From NCBI RefSeq assembly GCF_900188435.1, contig NZ_FYFA01000002.1:434001-498000 (forward strand): a DNA stretch of 64,000 bases, written 5' to 3'. Source of the stretch: Marinobacter sp. es.048 (GTDB lineage Bacteria > Pseudomonadota > Gammaproteobacteria > Pseudomonadales > Oleiphilaceae). The position numbers and the translations under genes are program-made. The notes under the pieces are model-generated. The model was given only the letters and a program-made list of their open reading frames with translations. It had not been told where the DNA came from and did no database searches. This document shows positions 17,502-27,991 of this stretch, in pieces (position 1 is the stretch's first letter; every line of letters begins with the position of its first letter).

Positions 17502-19913
17502 ATGCCAAAACTGTCGACGCGTCTTCAACGTTTTCGCACAGGCTCTCCCCTGTCTTTCAGGCTGTTGGCCTGGATTCTGCTATTCAGCTCGGCCTTTACA
17601 CTTGTCGCATCCGCGCTCCAGATCTACTCCGATTATCGAAAAGACCTCTCGCAAATCGACAACCGCATGCAGGTTGTAGAGTCGGGTTACGCCTCCAGTC
17701 TTGCCCGGAGCTTGTGGGCCCTTGATCAGAAACTCCTGCAAACCCAGATGGAAGGCATACTCAGCCTACCCGATGTGGTGCACCTGCGCTTGCGAATAGA
17801 GCCGGATTCCGAGCTGGTTATGGGTGAGATCCCGAGGGCCGCGAAAACCACCTCTCACAGTTTCAGCCTCGTTCATCAGGGCGATGAAATGTTCAAGCTG
17901 GGCGAACTGACTGTCACTGCAGACCTGGACCGGGTCTACGAGGAGTTGAAACGGAAGGTGGGGGTTATTCTCCTGACCCAGTTCCTGAAAACGTTTTTTG
18001 TTTCAATCCTGATTATCGGGATCTTCCAGCACTTCGTCGCCCGTCATCTGACCACCATGGCGAATTACGCCCGGGACTTTTCCCTGCAAACCACCTCAAG
18101 ACCACTGACGCTGGATAGGCCCAACACACCATCAAACCGCAACGACGAACTCGGTCGGGTCACAGATGCCATCAACCAGATGCGCGAGCGACTCAACGCA
18201 GATATGGAACGACAACAGAAGGACGCGGCTGAGATCCGGAAGTTTTCCAAAGCCATTGAACAAAGCCCCTCCTCTGTCCTGATCTGCGATCGTCAGTGGC
18301 GCATCGAGTTTGCCAACCAGAAGTTCACCCAGCTAACCGGGTACGAAGCCGCTTCGATTATCGGCAAGCACCCCGGCGCCCTTGGGAAGAACGATATTGA
18401 GAACCGTGAAAGCCGGCACCTGTGGCAATCCATCCGCCTTCAGGTTCAGCGGGTCGGCGTCTGGCAGGGGGAAGTGAATAGCGTGCGCCGTAACGGTGAG
18501 CGTTTCTGGGAGCAGCTGATTGTTACTCCCATTAAGGATGAATCCGGGGGAACTACCGGTTACCTTATCCTCGGTGAGGATATCAGCATCCGCAAACGTT
18601 ATGAGCAGCAGCTCTTGCGCCAGGCCAACTACGACATCCTGACCGGACTGCCGAACCGGATGCTGGCCCTGGACCGGCTGAAGTTGGCGCTTGCCCAGGC
18701 ACGCCGCGAGAGCACCCTTGTAGGGGTGATGTTCCTGGATCTGGACAACTTCAAGCACATTAACGATACGCTTGGCCATGATGCGGGCGACAATCTGCTG
18801 ATTGAAGCAGCCCGGCGAATTTCGAGCTGCCTACGTGGTACCAGTACTGTTGCACGGCTGGGTGGCGATGAGTTCCTGGTAATCCTGCCGGGGCTGACTG
18901 GTCCAGAGGCCTCATCGCAGGTGGCAGAGCGTATCCTGAAAACGTTCTCTCCGCCCTACATACTCAATGGGCAGGAAGTTTTTGTAACAACGAGCATAGG
19001 CATTGCTATATTCCCAACGGATTCTGACAACAGCGGCACGCTGCTGCAGCACGCCGATGCCGCCATGTACCAGGCCAAGCATAAAGGTAAGAGTTCCTTT
19101 GCCCATTTCGCGCCGGAAATGACCGAAGTCTCCCACGAACGCCTGAAAATGGAGTCCAGCATGCGCAGGGCTCTGGAACTTAAGGAATTCGAACTGTATT
19201 TCCAGCCTATTGTTAATACTGACTCCGGCACACTTTGTTCGGTTGAAGCCCTGCTGCGGTGGAACAATCCGGCCATGGGCATGGTGATGCCCGATCGGTT
19301 CATTCCCCTGGCCGAGGAAACCGGCCTGATAACGCCTATCGGCGAGTGGGTTCTTGAGGAGGCTTGTCGTGCCGCCGTGGGATGGAAGCAGGCCACCGGA
19401 AAAGACATCGGCATTTCCGTGAACGTATCCCCACGCCAGTTCCGGGATCCGGGCTTTACCGAGGCCGTAATGCACGCCCTCTCGACCAGCGGCCTGGCAC
19501 CAGAACAGCTGGAACTTGAAATTACCGAACGACTGATTCTGGACAACTCCATTGAAACTGCCGAAATCCTGCGCCAGCTCGACAAGGCCGGGATCCGATT
19601 GTCAGTAGACGATTTTGGTACAGGCTACTCTGCCCTCAGCTATCTGAAGAGTTACCCGTTTGATACCCTGAAAATTGACAAGTCCTTTGTCCAGGATGTC
19701 ATGAAGGAGCCCGAGGATGCCTCTCTGGTGCGGGCCATTATCAACATGGCCCACAGCCTGGGCCTGCGGGTGATCGCTGAAGGGGTGGAAGAAGAGGCAC
19801 AGACGCACTTCCTGAAAAAGGAAGGTTGCGACTTCTCCCAGGGGTACTTCTACAGTCGTCCTCTGCCAGCGCCAGATTTTGAAGCCTGGCTGGCCAGCAA
19901 TGACCGGGTATAG
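17502..19913 (+). CDS. membrane PAS-GGDEF-EAL protein (c-di-GMP turnover)
   Basis: 803 residues from the ATG at 17502; a GTG at 17484 is an alternative and neither has a strong ribosome site. Order: membrane span (about 15-40), periplasmic sensor region, second span (about 150-180), HAMP-like linker, PAS (about 240-360), GGDEF (about 375-540), EAL (about 550-795). The cyclase motif RLGGDEF is intact. In the EAL domain SVEALLRW, EITERLILDN, DDFGTGYSAL, LKIDKSFV and EGVEEEAQ keep the metal and catalytic residues. Both activities are possible; which one dominates cannot be read from sequence. It lies 27 bases before ackA. Confidence 0.94.
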   Translation: MPKLSTRLQRFRTGSPLSFRLLAWILLFSSAFTLVASALQIYSDYRKDLSQIDNRMQVVESGYASSLARSLWALDQKLLQTQMEGILSLPDVVHLRLRIEPDSELVMGEIPRAAKTTSHSFSLVHQGDEMFKLGELTVTADLDRVYEELKRKVGVILLTQFLKTFFVSILIIGIFQHFVARHLTTMANYARDFSLQTTSRPLTLDRPNTPSNRNDELGRVTDAINQMRERLNADMERQQKDAAEIRKFSKAIEQSPSSVLICDRQWRIEFANQKFTQLTGYEAASIIGKHPGALGKNDIENRESRHLWQSIRLQVQRVGVWQGEVNSVRRNGERFWEQLIVTPIKDESGGTTGYLILGEDISIRKRYEQQLLRQANYDILTGLPNRMLALDRLKLALAQARRESTLVGVMFLDLDNFKHINDTLGHDAGDNLLIEAARRISSCLRGTSTVARLGGDEFLVILPGLTGPEASSQVAERILKTFSPPYILNGQEVFVTTSIGIAIFPTDSDNSGTLLQHADAAMYQAKHKGKSSFAHFAPEMTEVSHERLKMESSMRRALELKEFELYFQPIVNTDSGTLCSVEALLRWNNPAMGMVMPDRFIPLAEETGLITPIGEWVLEEACRAAVGWKQATGKDIGISVNVSPRQFRDPGFTEAVMHALSTSGLAPEQLELEITERLILDNSIETAEILRQLDKAGIRLSVDDFGTGYSALSYLKSYPFDTLKIDKSFVQDVMKEPEDASLVRAIINMAHSLGLRVIAEGVEEEAQTHFLKKEGCDFSQGYFYSRPLPAPDFEAWLASNDRV

Positions 19914-19940
19914 ATTCAAAACCGTTGGAACCTCACTCCC

Positions 19941-21137
19941 ATGGAAGACACCGTACTTGTCGTGAACTGCGGCAGCTCATCCCTGAAACTCGCCTTGTTC
20001 GATAGCCAACACAGAAAGCTGGCGTCGGCTCTCGCCGAGCGCCTCGGCCAAAACGACGCCTTTGCCCACTTTGAAGGCCGGGAAGGAACCATTCCACTGG
20101 ATCCCGGTGCCAGCCACGATCAGGCGCTGAATACCCTTGTTACGGCATTCCGGGATCAGGGACTGATGGCGTCGGCCCCTACGGCCGTTGGCCACCGGGT
20201 CGTTCATGGCGGCGAGACCTTCCGTGAGGCCGTACTTCTTGATGACGATGTCGTTGATGCCATTGAGGAATGTGCGGGTCTTGCGCCCCTTCACAATCCG
20301 GTCAATCTGTCCGGTATTCGCGCAACCCTGGCGCAGTTTCCCGAGGTGCCCCAGACTGCCGTTTTCGACACCGCCTTTCACCAGACCCTGCCCAAAAGGG
20401 CATTCCTCTATGCCCTGCCGGAGGCCTGGTATCGAGAGTGGGGAATTCGCCGTTATGGCTTCCACGGCACCAGTCATGCCTTCATGGCCGCCGAAGCTGC
20501 CCGTCTGCTGGGAAAAACACCCGCAACCACCTCCGTCATCTCGGCCCACCTGGGAAACGGATGCAGTATTACCGCCATCCGGGACGGGATCAGTGTCGAT
20601 ACCAGCATGGGTCTTACGCCATTGGAAGGCCTGGTGATGGGAACCCGTAGCGGCGATGTAGATCCTGGCCTGTTCGACTTTCTCCGCAGTAAGGGCATCG
20701 CCGCGGACGAGGTGCACCGGGTCCTGAACCAGGAAAGTGGCCTCCTAGGCCTGTCCGGGCAGACCAACGACATGCGTTCGCTCTGTGAGCTCGCGGACCA
20801 TGGTCATGAGCCATCCCAAACCGCCATTGATGTGTTCTGCTTCCGCCTTGCCCGTTACGTTGGGGCCATGATGGCATCCCTCAGCCACCTGGACGCACTG
20901 GTTTTCACAGGCGGCATCGGGGAAAACAGCGCCCGGATCAGAGCGGAAACCATCAACCACCTCAAGCTCATGGGATTTGAACTCAGCCCGGACCTCAACA
21001 AGCATCATGGCGAATTCAGCGACGGCCGGATTGAAAGCGCCGACTCCAGGTTTCCCGTGTTGGTGATCCCCACCAACGAGGAACTGGTTATTGCCAGGGA
21101 AGCATCCCGGTTTGCCGGCGCTATTGCTGCAGTCTGA
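19941..21137 (+). CDS. ackA: acetate kinase
   Basis: Interconverts acetate + ATP and acetyl phosphate + ADP. 398 residues, normal. The N-terminal phosphate-binding VVNCGSSSLK, GHRVVHGGE, the catalytic-Asp region AVFDTAFHQT, RRYGFHGTSH, SAHLGNGCS and FTGGIGENS are all present. It is followed after 27 bases by pta on the same strand, so an ackA-pta operon for acetate overflow or uptake is likely. Confidence 0.97.
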   Translation: MEDTVLVVNCGSSSLKLALFDSQHRKLASALAERLGQNDAFAHFEGREGTIPLDPGASHDQALNTLVTAFRDQGLMASAPTAVGHRVVHGGETFREAVLLDDDVVDAIEECAGLAPLHNPVNLSGIRATLAQFPEVPQTAVFDTAFHQTLPKRAFLYALPEAWYREWGIRRYGFHGTSHAFMAAEAARLLGKTPATTSVISAHLGNGCSITAIRDGISVDTSMGLTPLEGLVMGTRSGDVDPGLFDFLRSKGIAADEVHRVLNQESGLLGLSGQTNDMRSLCELADHGHEPSQTAIDVFCFRLARYVGAMMASLSHLDALVFTGGIGENSARIRAETINHLKLMGFELSPDLNKHHGEFSDGRIESADSRFPVLVIPTNEELVIAREASRFAGAIAAV

Positions 21138-21164
21138 CCCACACGCATTATCAGGAATACCATC

Positions 21165-23321
21165 ATGGCAAAGAGTCTCTTTTTTGCACCAACATCCATG
21201 GATTCAGGGCTCACTTCGGTCTGTCTCGGTCTGCTGCGCGCCCTGGAACGGGTCGGCGTGAGCGTCGGCTTTTACAAGCCTTTCTGTCAGACCGTTCACC
21301 GCGCCGAATCCATGCATAACGCAGGTCAGGACTCCTCCGTCGCCTTCGTGCGGGCAAGCAGTCATCTGAATCCGCCAGATCCAATTGCCCTCAAAGAAGC
21401 CCAGCAACTGCTCAACAGGGGCAAATCTGATTATCTGCTCGAGACAGTGGTCGGCGAATACCAGAAAGTTGCCCAAGACGTGGACGTGGTGATCATCGAA
21501 GGCCTGGTTCCGGACCGCAGCGAAGCCTATATTGCCAGGTTAAACGTAGAGGTCGCCCGCAATCTCGGTTCCGAAGTCATCCTGGTAAGTACTCCCAAAA
21601 GCCTGGACGCCCGACAAATGGATGAAGAACTGGACTTCTCATCACGCCTTTTTGCCAACCCAAGCGACCCGGATGTCATTGGTGTCATACTGAACAAGGT
21701 GGGAGAACCGGAGCAGGCGGGGCTTGAACCCCGATCCAACAGCAACCACCCTGCTCCGCCTACCATTGATTACCGGAACCAGTGCAAAGTATTCAGCGAG
21801 GGCCGCTTTAGGCTGATTGCCGAGATTCCCTGGCAGCCGGAGCTGCTTGCACCGCGAGTCTCCGACATAACCAGGGAACTCGGGTTACCGGTTCTCAATG
21901 AGGGGCAGATGCATTCCAGGCGGGTCCAGAAGGTGTCAGTGTGTGCCCGAAGCATCCGCAATATGACCGATACCCTGAAACCCGGCACCTTGTTGGTCAC
22001 ACCAGGCGATCGGGAAGACATCGTAGTGACCACAGCTGTTGCTGCTCTGAACGGGGTCCCACTGGCCGGTCTGATGCTCACCGGTGGACTGATGCCGGAC
22101 CAGCGCGTGATTGACCTCTGCCATCGGGCGCTGGAAACCGGTTTGCCGGTACTGGGCTCCGATGCCAATACCTATGAGACGGCCCACATGCTGGCCAATC
22201 TGTCTTCCGCCATTCCAACCGATGACCCCAACCGGATTGAAAAAGCGATGGAAGCGGTTGCGACCCGAATAGACACCGAATGGTTGCAGCAGCACCTCAA
22301 AGTCGCACGACAGAACAGACTTTCTCCTCCCGCTTTCCGGTATCAGCTATCAGAACGTGCCCGGGCAGCGAACAAACGCATCGTACTGCCTGAAGGGAGC
22401 GAACCAAGAACCGTACAGGCGGCCATCATCTGTCATAAGCGCAAGCTGGCGCGGTGTGCCCTGATCGGCAATACGGCGGAGATACGGCGGGTTGCAGATT
22501 CCCAGGATCTGGAACTGCCTGAGGACATCGAGATTATTGATCCAGCAGAAGTTCGCCAGCGCTATGTCGGTCCAATGGTAGACCTGCGCAAGCATAAGGG
22601 ACTGACATCTGAAATGGCCGAAGCCATGCTCGAGGACAATGTCGTGCTCGGCACCATGATGGTGGCTCTTGATGAGGCCGATGGTCTGGTATCGGGAGCC
22701 ATCCACACAACGGCCAATACCGTGCGCCCCGCACTTCAGCTGATCAAAACCCATGACAACGCGAAAGTAGTCTCTTCTGTGTTCTTCATGCTGCTTCCGC
22801 AACAGGTAGTCGTCTACGGGGACTGCGCCATTAATCCGGATCCAAATGCCGAGGAACTGGCAGACATTGCTATACAGAGCGCTGAATCAGCCGAAGCCTT
22901 CGGAATAGAGCCACTGGTCGCGATCATCAGCTACAGCACGGGTGAATCAGGCAGTGGCCAGGACGTGGACAAAGTCAGAGAAGCCACGAAAATTGCTCGT
23001 AAGCGCAGGCCGGATCTTTTGATAGACGGGCCGCTTCAATACGATGCTGCGGCCATTGAGAGCGTGGCCAGGAGCAAGGCGCCGGACAGCAAGGTTGCAG
23101 GCAAGGCTACAGTTTTCGTATTTCCGGATCTGAACACCGGTAACACCACCTACAAGGCCGTTCAGCGTAGTGCCAATGTGGTCAGTATCGGTCCAATGCT
23201 GCAGGGGCTGCGCAAGCCGGTCAACGATTTGTCCCGGGGCGCACTGGTGGAGGATATTGTGTTTACCGTTGCCTTGACCGCCGTTCAGGCCAAGCAGGTT
23301 GAAAGTGCCGGGCCTGGCTGA
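21165..23321 (+). CDS. pta: phosphate acetyltransferase
   Basis: 718 residues, the long three-domain form. The N-terminal CobQ-like P-loop-related domain has FFAPTSMDSGLTSV. The middle DRTGG domain spans about residues 220-340. The C-terminal catalytic PTA_PTB domain spans about 390-710, with LPEGSEPRT, GLVSGAIHTTANTVRPA, SSVFFMLLP, YSTGESGSG and NTGNTTYKAVQRSA. Converts acetyl-CoA and phosphate to acetyl phosphate. The ATG follows AGGAATACCATC. Partner of ackA. Confidence 0.97.
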   Translation: MAKSLFFAPTSMDSGLTSVCLGLLRALERVGVSVGFYKPFCQTVHRAESMHNAGQDSSVAFVRASSHLNPPDPIALKEAQQLLNRGKSDYLLETVVGEYQKVAQDVDVVIIEGLVPDRSEAYIARLNVEVARNLGSEVILVSTPKSLDARQMDEELDFSSRLFANPSDPDVIGVILNKVGEPEQAGLEPRSNSNHPAPPTIDYRNQCKVFSEGRFRLIAEIPWQPELLAPRVSDITRELGLPVLNEGQMHSRRVQKVSVCARSIRNMTDTLKPGTLLVTPGDREDIVVTTAVAALNGVPLAGLMLTGGLMPDQRVIDLCHRALETGLPVLGSDANTYETAHMLANLSSAIPTDDPNRIEKAMEAVATRIDTEWLQQHLKVARQNRLSPPAFRYQLSERARAANKRIVLPEGSEPRTVQAAIICHKRKLARCALIGNTAEIRRVADSQDLELPEDIEIIDPAEVRQRYVGPMVDLRKHKGLTSEMAEAMLEDNVVLGTMMVALDEADGLVSGAIHTTANTVRPALQLIKTHDNAKVVSSVFFMLLPQQVVVYGDCAINPDPNAEELADIAIQSAESAEAFGIEPLVAIISYSTGESGSGQDVDKVREATKIARKRRPDLLIDGPLQYDAAAIESVARSKAPDSKVAGKATVFVFPDLNTGNTTYKAVQRSANVVSIGPMLQGLRKPVNDLSRGALVEDIVFTVALTAVQAKQVESAGPG

Positions 23322-23349
23322 GGCAGCCTCCCCTTGCCCGGCCACGGGA

Positions 23350-24771
23350 TCAGCGCTTGAGACTCTTCTGGCGCTGTTTCTTCGGACGATAGCCCTTCTT
23401 CTCGTCGTTGTCTTTTTTCACCTTCTGACGCGGCGTCAAGCGGTCCACTTTGCCGGCAAACGGGTTTTCGCCCGATTTGAACTCGAACCGGATTGGTGAA
23501 CCGGTTACTTTCAGAACCTTGCGGAAGGTATTCTCAAGGTAACGCTTGTACGCGCCCGGCAGCGAATCCACCTGGTTACCGTGAACAACAATGACCGGCG
23601 GGTTAGAGCCGCCTTGGTGCGCGTAACGCAGTTTGATTCGACGCCCGTGCACCATGGGTGGCTGATGCTGGGCAATAGCATCCTGCAGAATGGCGGTCAG
23701 GCGATTGGTTGGCCATTTTGCCATGGCTGACTCGTAACACGCTTGCACCGACTCGTACATCACGCCCACACCGGAGCCATGAAGCGCCGAGATATAATGC
23801 TTATCAGCGTAATCCAGGAAGTCGAGACGACGCTGCACCTGCTCTTTGACCTTGGCGCGGTCATCGGGATCCATACCATCCCACTTGTTGATGGCAATCA
23901 CCAGCGAACGGCCGGCATCAAGGACAAACCCGATCAGGTGAAGATCCTGATCCACCAACCCTTCCCGGGCATCAATGACCAGAATAACCACATGAGCGTC
24001 ATCAATTGCCTGTAGCGTTTTGATAATGGAGAACTTCTCCACCACTTCGCTGACATTCTTGCGACGACGGACACCGGCGGTATCAATCAGTGTGTATTGA
24101 CTGCCTTGGCGTTCGTACGGGATATAAACGCTATCCCGGGTAGTGCCCGGCATGTCGTAAACCACGACTCGCTCTTCACCGAGCATACGGTTGACCAGTG
24201 TGGATTTACCCACGTTCGGTCGGCCAACTATTCCGATACGAATGCCGGGATATCGGTCCGCCCGGTCCTCCTCTTCCCGCTCCTCCTCGGAGGGCAACAG
24301 GATTTCCAACATTGACCGGATCCCGCGATTGTGGGAAGCAGCAATCAGGAAGGTAGATTCGAAGCCAAGGCTGTAGAAATCGGATGCGGCGATGTCCGGA
24401 TCCTGTCCATCTGTCTTGTTCACAACCAGATGAGCCTGCTTGCCGGACCGACGAAGACTGTCTGCAATAAGCTCATCGCCTGCGGTCAGGCCGGCACGGC
24501 CGTCCACCAGAAACAGAACAATGTCAGCCTCTTCTACCGCTTGCATGGACTGGCGGGCCATTTCGAGATCAAGGCCCTGCTCGTCACCGGTAAGACCACC
24601 GGTATCTATGACGATGAAGCGCTGCCCCTCGTAGCTGCCCTCACCGTATTTGCGGTCACGGGTAAGCCCCGGAAAATCCGCAACCAGGGCATCCCTGGAA
24701 CGGGTCATCTGATTAAATAATGTCGATTTGCCGACGTTAGGGCGTCCGACAAGGGCAATAACTGGGGTCAT
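23350..24771 (-). CDS. der: ribosome biogenesis GTPase Der (EngA)
   Basis: 473 residues with two tandem GTPase domains: [12 protein letters not shown] near residue 8 with DTGGL and NKTD, and [12 protein letters not shown] near residue 182 with DTAGV and NKWD. A KH-like domain with a basic Lys/Arg tail follows. It acts in 50S subunit maturation. Last gene of the ndk-to-der series, 9 bases after bamB, and convergent with pta. Confidence 0.97.
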   Translation of the reverse strand: MTPVIALVGRPNVGKSTLFNQMTRSRDALVADFPGLTRDRKYGEGSYEGQRFIVIDTGGLTGDEQGLDLEMARQSMQAVEEADIVLFLVDGRAGLTAGDELIADSLRRSGKQAHLVVNKTDGQDPDIAASDFYSLGFESTFLIAASHNRGIRSMLEILLPSEEEREEEDRADRYPGIRIGIVGRPNVGKSTLVNRMLGEERVVVYDMPGTTRDSVYIPYERQGSQYTLIDTAGVRRRKNVSEVVEKFSIIKTLQAIDDAHVVILVIDAREGLVDQDLHLIGFVLDAGRSLVIAINKWDGMDPDDRAKVKEQVQRRLDFLDYADKHYISALHGSGVGVMYESVQACYESAMAKWPTNRLTAILQDAIAQHQPPMVHGRRIKLRYAHQGGSNPPVIVVHGNQVDSLPGAYKRYLENTFRKVLKVTGSPIRFEFKSGENPFAGKVDRLTPRQKVKKDNDEKKGYRPKKQRQKSLKR

Positions 24772-24780
24772 AATTCGGGA

Positions 24781-25953
24781 TCAATCCTGCGGCTTAACCT
24801 GGAATACGGCCATCTTTCCGCTGTTGCCAAAAACCAGCAGGTTACCATTCGGAAGGCGTTGTGCCGGTACGCGGATACCCTCATCGTCGAACTCCAGCTG
24901 CCCAACCAGCTTGCCATCCTCGCGGTCAATGGCATGCAGGTAGCCTTCGAAATCGCCTACCACCAGATAGTCTTCGTAAACCATTGGCTGGGTCAGCTGG
25001 CGCCAGGCAAGACGGTCCTGGGTCCAGACTTCCCGGCGGTCCGAGCCCCTAAGGGCAACAATGTCGCCATTGGCCGAGGCAAGATAGATCTGGCCGCCAC
25101 CAATCATCGGCGAGTAAAGGCTGGATGCATTCCGGCTCCAGATCTCCTGCCCGGTGCGAATATCAACCAGGGCAAGTTTGCCCTGGTAACCAACCACCAT
25201 GACCGCGGTCTCAATAACCAGGGGTTGCCCCGTCACGTCAACCAGCCTTTCGAGTTCGGTGCGCCCCTGGGCCTGGCCAACTTCGTACTGCCACATGGGC
25301 TGACCCGAGGCCGCAGTCAGCGCAATCAGTTTGCCACTGGCGAAAGAAGCAATGACCACGTCACCACCGACCAGGGGTGCCGCAGAAGCCCTCATGGACA
25401 GAACCGGCACTGTGCCATCGTACTGCCAGAGTTTTTCACCATCGGTGGTGCTGAAACCGAGAACTTTGCCATCGGTCGTCTGGGCCACCACGAGGGAGCC
25501 GTTGGACTGGGGCGACGACAGGACTTCCGTGGGCAAGGGCTGGCGCCATACCTCGGAACCATCCTCACGGGAAAGGGCTACCAGATCGGCGTTCTCGGTG
25601 GTCAGGTAGAGGTACTGCCCATCACCGCCAAGACCAGAAAAAATGCGCTCCTCAAATTCTGATTCCCAGACAACCCTGCCGGAATCCGTTTCCACTGCAT
25701 AAAGCTCACCGTCCGCCGATGCCGCGTATATAAGATCACCCGTATTCAGTGGCGCCAAGTAGAGAAAATCACCATCATGACCGTCGCCCACGGACATGCT
25801 CCAGATTCTCTTGAATTCGGCGGAGGCCTCAATCTCGGGAACCGGAACAGGTTGTTCAAATGTATCCGTGGTGCTGCAGCCGGAAAGCGCAGCAAGAAGC
25901 GCCAGCCCCAGGAAAAATCCGCGTTTCGAGATCCTGTCGCGGAGTACCGGCAT
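24781..25953 (-). CDS. bamB: outer-membrane protein assembly factor BamB
   Basis: 390 residues. Lipoprotein signal with lipobox LSGC at about residue 26, preceded by a hydrophobic run. The body is an eight-bladed PQQ-type beta-propeller with repeated blade motifs such as VWESEFEERI, EVWRQPLP, KLWQYDG, PMWQYEV and EIWSRNA. A subunit of the BAM complex that inserts outer-membrane proteins. The start overlaps the yfgM stop (TGATG), so translation is coupled. Confidence 0.95.
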   Translation of the reverse strand: MPVLRDRISKRGFFLGLALLAALSGCSTTDTFEQPVPVPEIEASAEFKRIWSMSVGDGHDGDFLYLAPLNTGDLIYAASADGELYAVETDSGRVVWESEFEERIFSGLGGDGQYLYLTTENADLVALSREDGSEVWRQPLPTEVLSSPQSNGSLVVAQTTDGKVLGFSTTDGEKLWQYDGTVPVLSMRASAAPLVGGDVVIASFASGKLIALTAASGQPMWQYEVGQAQGRTELERLVDVTGQPLVIETAVMVVGYQGKLALVDIRTGQEIWSRNASSLYSPMIGGGQIYLASANGDIVALRGSDRREVWTQDRLAWRQLTQPMVYEDYLVVGDFEGYLHAIDREDGKLVGQLEFDDEGIRVPAQRLPNGNLLVFGNSGKMAVFQVKPQD

Positions 25954-26609
25954 CAGGCATCCTCCCCGACGCCAAGGTCTGCCAGTTTCAGTTCCAGAAT
26001 ACCGCTACGGCCCTGTTGACTCTGCTCACGGGCAGCAAGGTAGGCCTCACGGGCGCCATCGCGGTCGCCCTGCGCAAGCAGGATATCGCCACGAAGTTCG
26101 GAATACATGGCATCAAACGAATCGGCATTGCCGGCACCGTCGATGGTGGCCAGAGCATCTTCGTACTGCCCTGCGGTAAACTGGGCGCGAGCCAGACGAT
26201 TGCGGACCACAAGTGCCAAACCCTCGTGCTCACCGGTCTTTTCCAGCGCCCACTGCAGCGACTCAACAGCGGCCTCCGCATTGCCATCCTGCATCAGCTG
26301 CTGACGGGCCAGGATCAGGTTGCCGTATACCGCATAGGCACTGTCCGTGTAGTCTTCCCGGAGAGTCTGCGCCACGAAAGCGACGGTCTCACCGCTGGTC
26401 TCATCGGCCTGGTCACTGAAAGCATTGAGCAGGTTGGCGAACTGGTTGGCGGCCTCGGTCCGCTGCTGGGTCTGGTGGTTCTGCCAGGCCTGCCAGCCAA
26501 ACACAATGGCCAGGGCCGCACCAATGCCGATCAGCAAAGAACTGCCGTTCTTTTTCCACCAGTCCTTGATCGCCTGGATCTGTTCTTCTTCGGTGCGCAA
26601 CTCTGCCAT
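25953..26609 (-). CDS. yfgM: YfgM family tetratricopeptide protein
   Basis: 218 residues. One N-terminal membrane span (about residues 22-42, LLIGIGAALAIVFGWQAW) follows a charged cytoplasmic start. The remaining periplasmic part has TPR-like repeats. In E. coli YfgM associates with PpiD and the SecYEG translocon. The position between hisS and bamB is the conserved one. The ATG follows AGGAGTCCTC. It overlaps bamB by one base. Confidence 0.92.
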   Translation of the reverse strand: MAELRTEEEQIQAIKDWWKKNGSSLLIGIGAALAIVFGWQAWQNHQTQQRTEAANQFANLLNAFSDQADETSGETVAFVAQTLREDYTDSAYAVYGNLILARQQLMQDGNAEAAVESLQWALEKTGEHEGLALVVRNRLARAQFTAGQYEDALATIDGAGNADSFDAMYSELRGDILLAQGDRDGAREAYLAAREQSQQGRSGILELKLADLGVGEDA

Positions 26610-26661
26610 GAGGACTCCTGTTGTCGAATTTTTGCTTTTGTATCAGTAAATTTGGTCAGAA

Positions 26662-27942
26662 TCAGTTGGCCAACGCAGCTGCCAGAGTAGCGGCCAGCTC
26701 GTCCTGATGAATCTCGGTTTGCGGCTCATCAGCACGCAAGGGTTTCAGTCCCGCGGTTCCATTGGCCACCTCGTTCTCTCCCAGAACCACCGCGTACCTG
26801 GCACCACTTCGATCGGCCTTCTTCATCTGGCTTTTGAAACTACCGCCGCCACAATGGGAAACAATAACCCGCTCCGGCAAGGCTGCACGCAGTTTTTCAG
26901 CCAGTATAAGAGCTGGAGCCAACGCAACGTCACCCATTGCCGTCACATAAATATCGGCATTGCTGTTCACATAATCAGGAACCAGCTCAAGCGTTTCCAG
27001 CAGCAAAATTAGGCGCTCGAGGCCCATGGCAAAACCAACCGCAAACGTCGGCTTGCCACCGAGCTGTTCCACCAGGCCATCATATCGGCCACCAGCGCAC
27101 ACTGTGCCCTGGGCCCCAAGGCTGTCGGTTATCCATTCAAAGACGGTCTTGCCGTAATAATCCAGACCTCGAACCAACGCTGGATTCACTGAATACTCTA
27201 CGCCCGCGGCATCCAGCAGTGCTCTCAGACGCTCGAAATGCCCACGGGATTCGTCATCAAGATAGGTGTCCAGGCTGGGCGCGTTTTCCAGGATCTTGCG
27301 GGTGGAAGGATCCTTGCTGTCAAGAATGCGAAGCGGATTGGATTCCAGACGACGTTGGCTGTCGGCATCCAGGTCCGACTTGAACTGACTCAGGTAATCC
27401 ACCAGGGCTGTGCGGTAAACCCGACGGGACTCGGACGTTCCGATAGAATTGATTTCCAGCCGGGTATGCCCAGCAAGCCCCAGCTCTTTCCAGAGTCTTG
27501 CGGTCAGTATCAGCAACTCTGCATCGATGTCAGGACCAGTCATACCGAAACATTCCACGCCAATCTGGTGGAATTGGCGATAGCGCCCTTTTTGTGGACG
27601 TTCATGCCGGAACATGGATCCGGTATACCAGAGCCGGCGGGTCTGATTGAACAGCAAACCATGTTCCTCGGCTGCCCGAACACAACCAGCTGTACCCTCC
27701 GGGCGCAGCGTCAGGCTGTCACCGTTGCGATCTTCAAAGGTGTACATTTCCTTTTCGACAATGTCGGTGACTTCGCCAATCGATCGCTTGAACAGGTCGG
27801 TCTGTTCCACAATCGGCATGCGGATTTCCTGATAGCCATACTGGGCCAGTACCCGGCGCACCGTGGATTCCACAAACTGCCACACGGGCGTCTGCTCCGG
27901 CAGGATATCGTTCATCCCGCGAATTGCCTGAATCTTTGCCAA
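26662..27942 (-). CDS. hisS: histidyl-tRNA synthetase
   Basis: 426 residues, class II synthetase that charges tRNA-His. The start codon is TTG at 27942, with AAGGG 6 bases upstream; it gives the family N-terminus [15 protein letters not shown]. Motif 2 [18 protein letters not shown] and the histidine motifs [14 protein letters not shown] and [14 protein letters not shown] are present, followed by the C-terminal anticodon-binding domain. It sits between ispG and yfgM as in related genomes. Confidence 0.97.
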   Translation of the reverse strand: MAKIQAIRGMNDILPEQTPVWQFVESTVRRVLAQYGYQEIRMPIVEQTDLFKRSIGEVTDIVEKEMYTFEDRNGDSLTLRPEGTAGCVRAAEEHGLLFNQTRRLWYTGSMFRHERPQKGRYRQFHQIGVECFGMTGPDIDAELLILTARLWKELGLAGHTRLEINSIGTSESRRVYRTALVDYLSQFKSDLDADSQRRLESNPLRILDSKDPSTRKILENAPSLDTYLDDESRGHFERLRALLDAAGVEYSVNPALVRGLDYYGKTVFEWITDSLGAQGTVCAGGRYDGLVEQLGGKPTFAVGFAMGLERLILLLETLELVPDYVNSNADIYVTAMGDVALAPALILAEKLRAALPERVIVSHCGGGSFKSQMKKADRSGARYAVVLGENEVANGTAGLKPLRADEPQTEIHQDELAATLAAALAN

Positions 27943-27991
27943 TGTTAACCCTTAACTCTGTCTGGATGGTTATGCCCGGAAATCGAAACGA

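Noticed and set aside
17298..17528. 76-codon minus-strand frame upstream of the PAS-GGDEF-EAL gene
   Set aside because: It overlaps the start of that gene and has no ribosome site or membrane/signal pattern that would support it.
21165..23321. Atypical P-loop (SMDSGLTSV) in the Pta N-terminal domain
   Set aside because: E. coli-type Pta has a similar GLTSV form, so this is normal for the family and not a loss of function.
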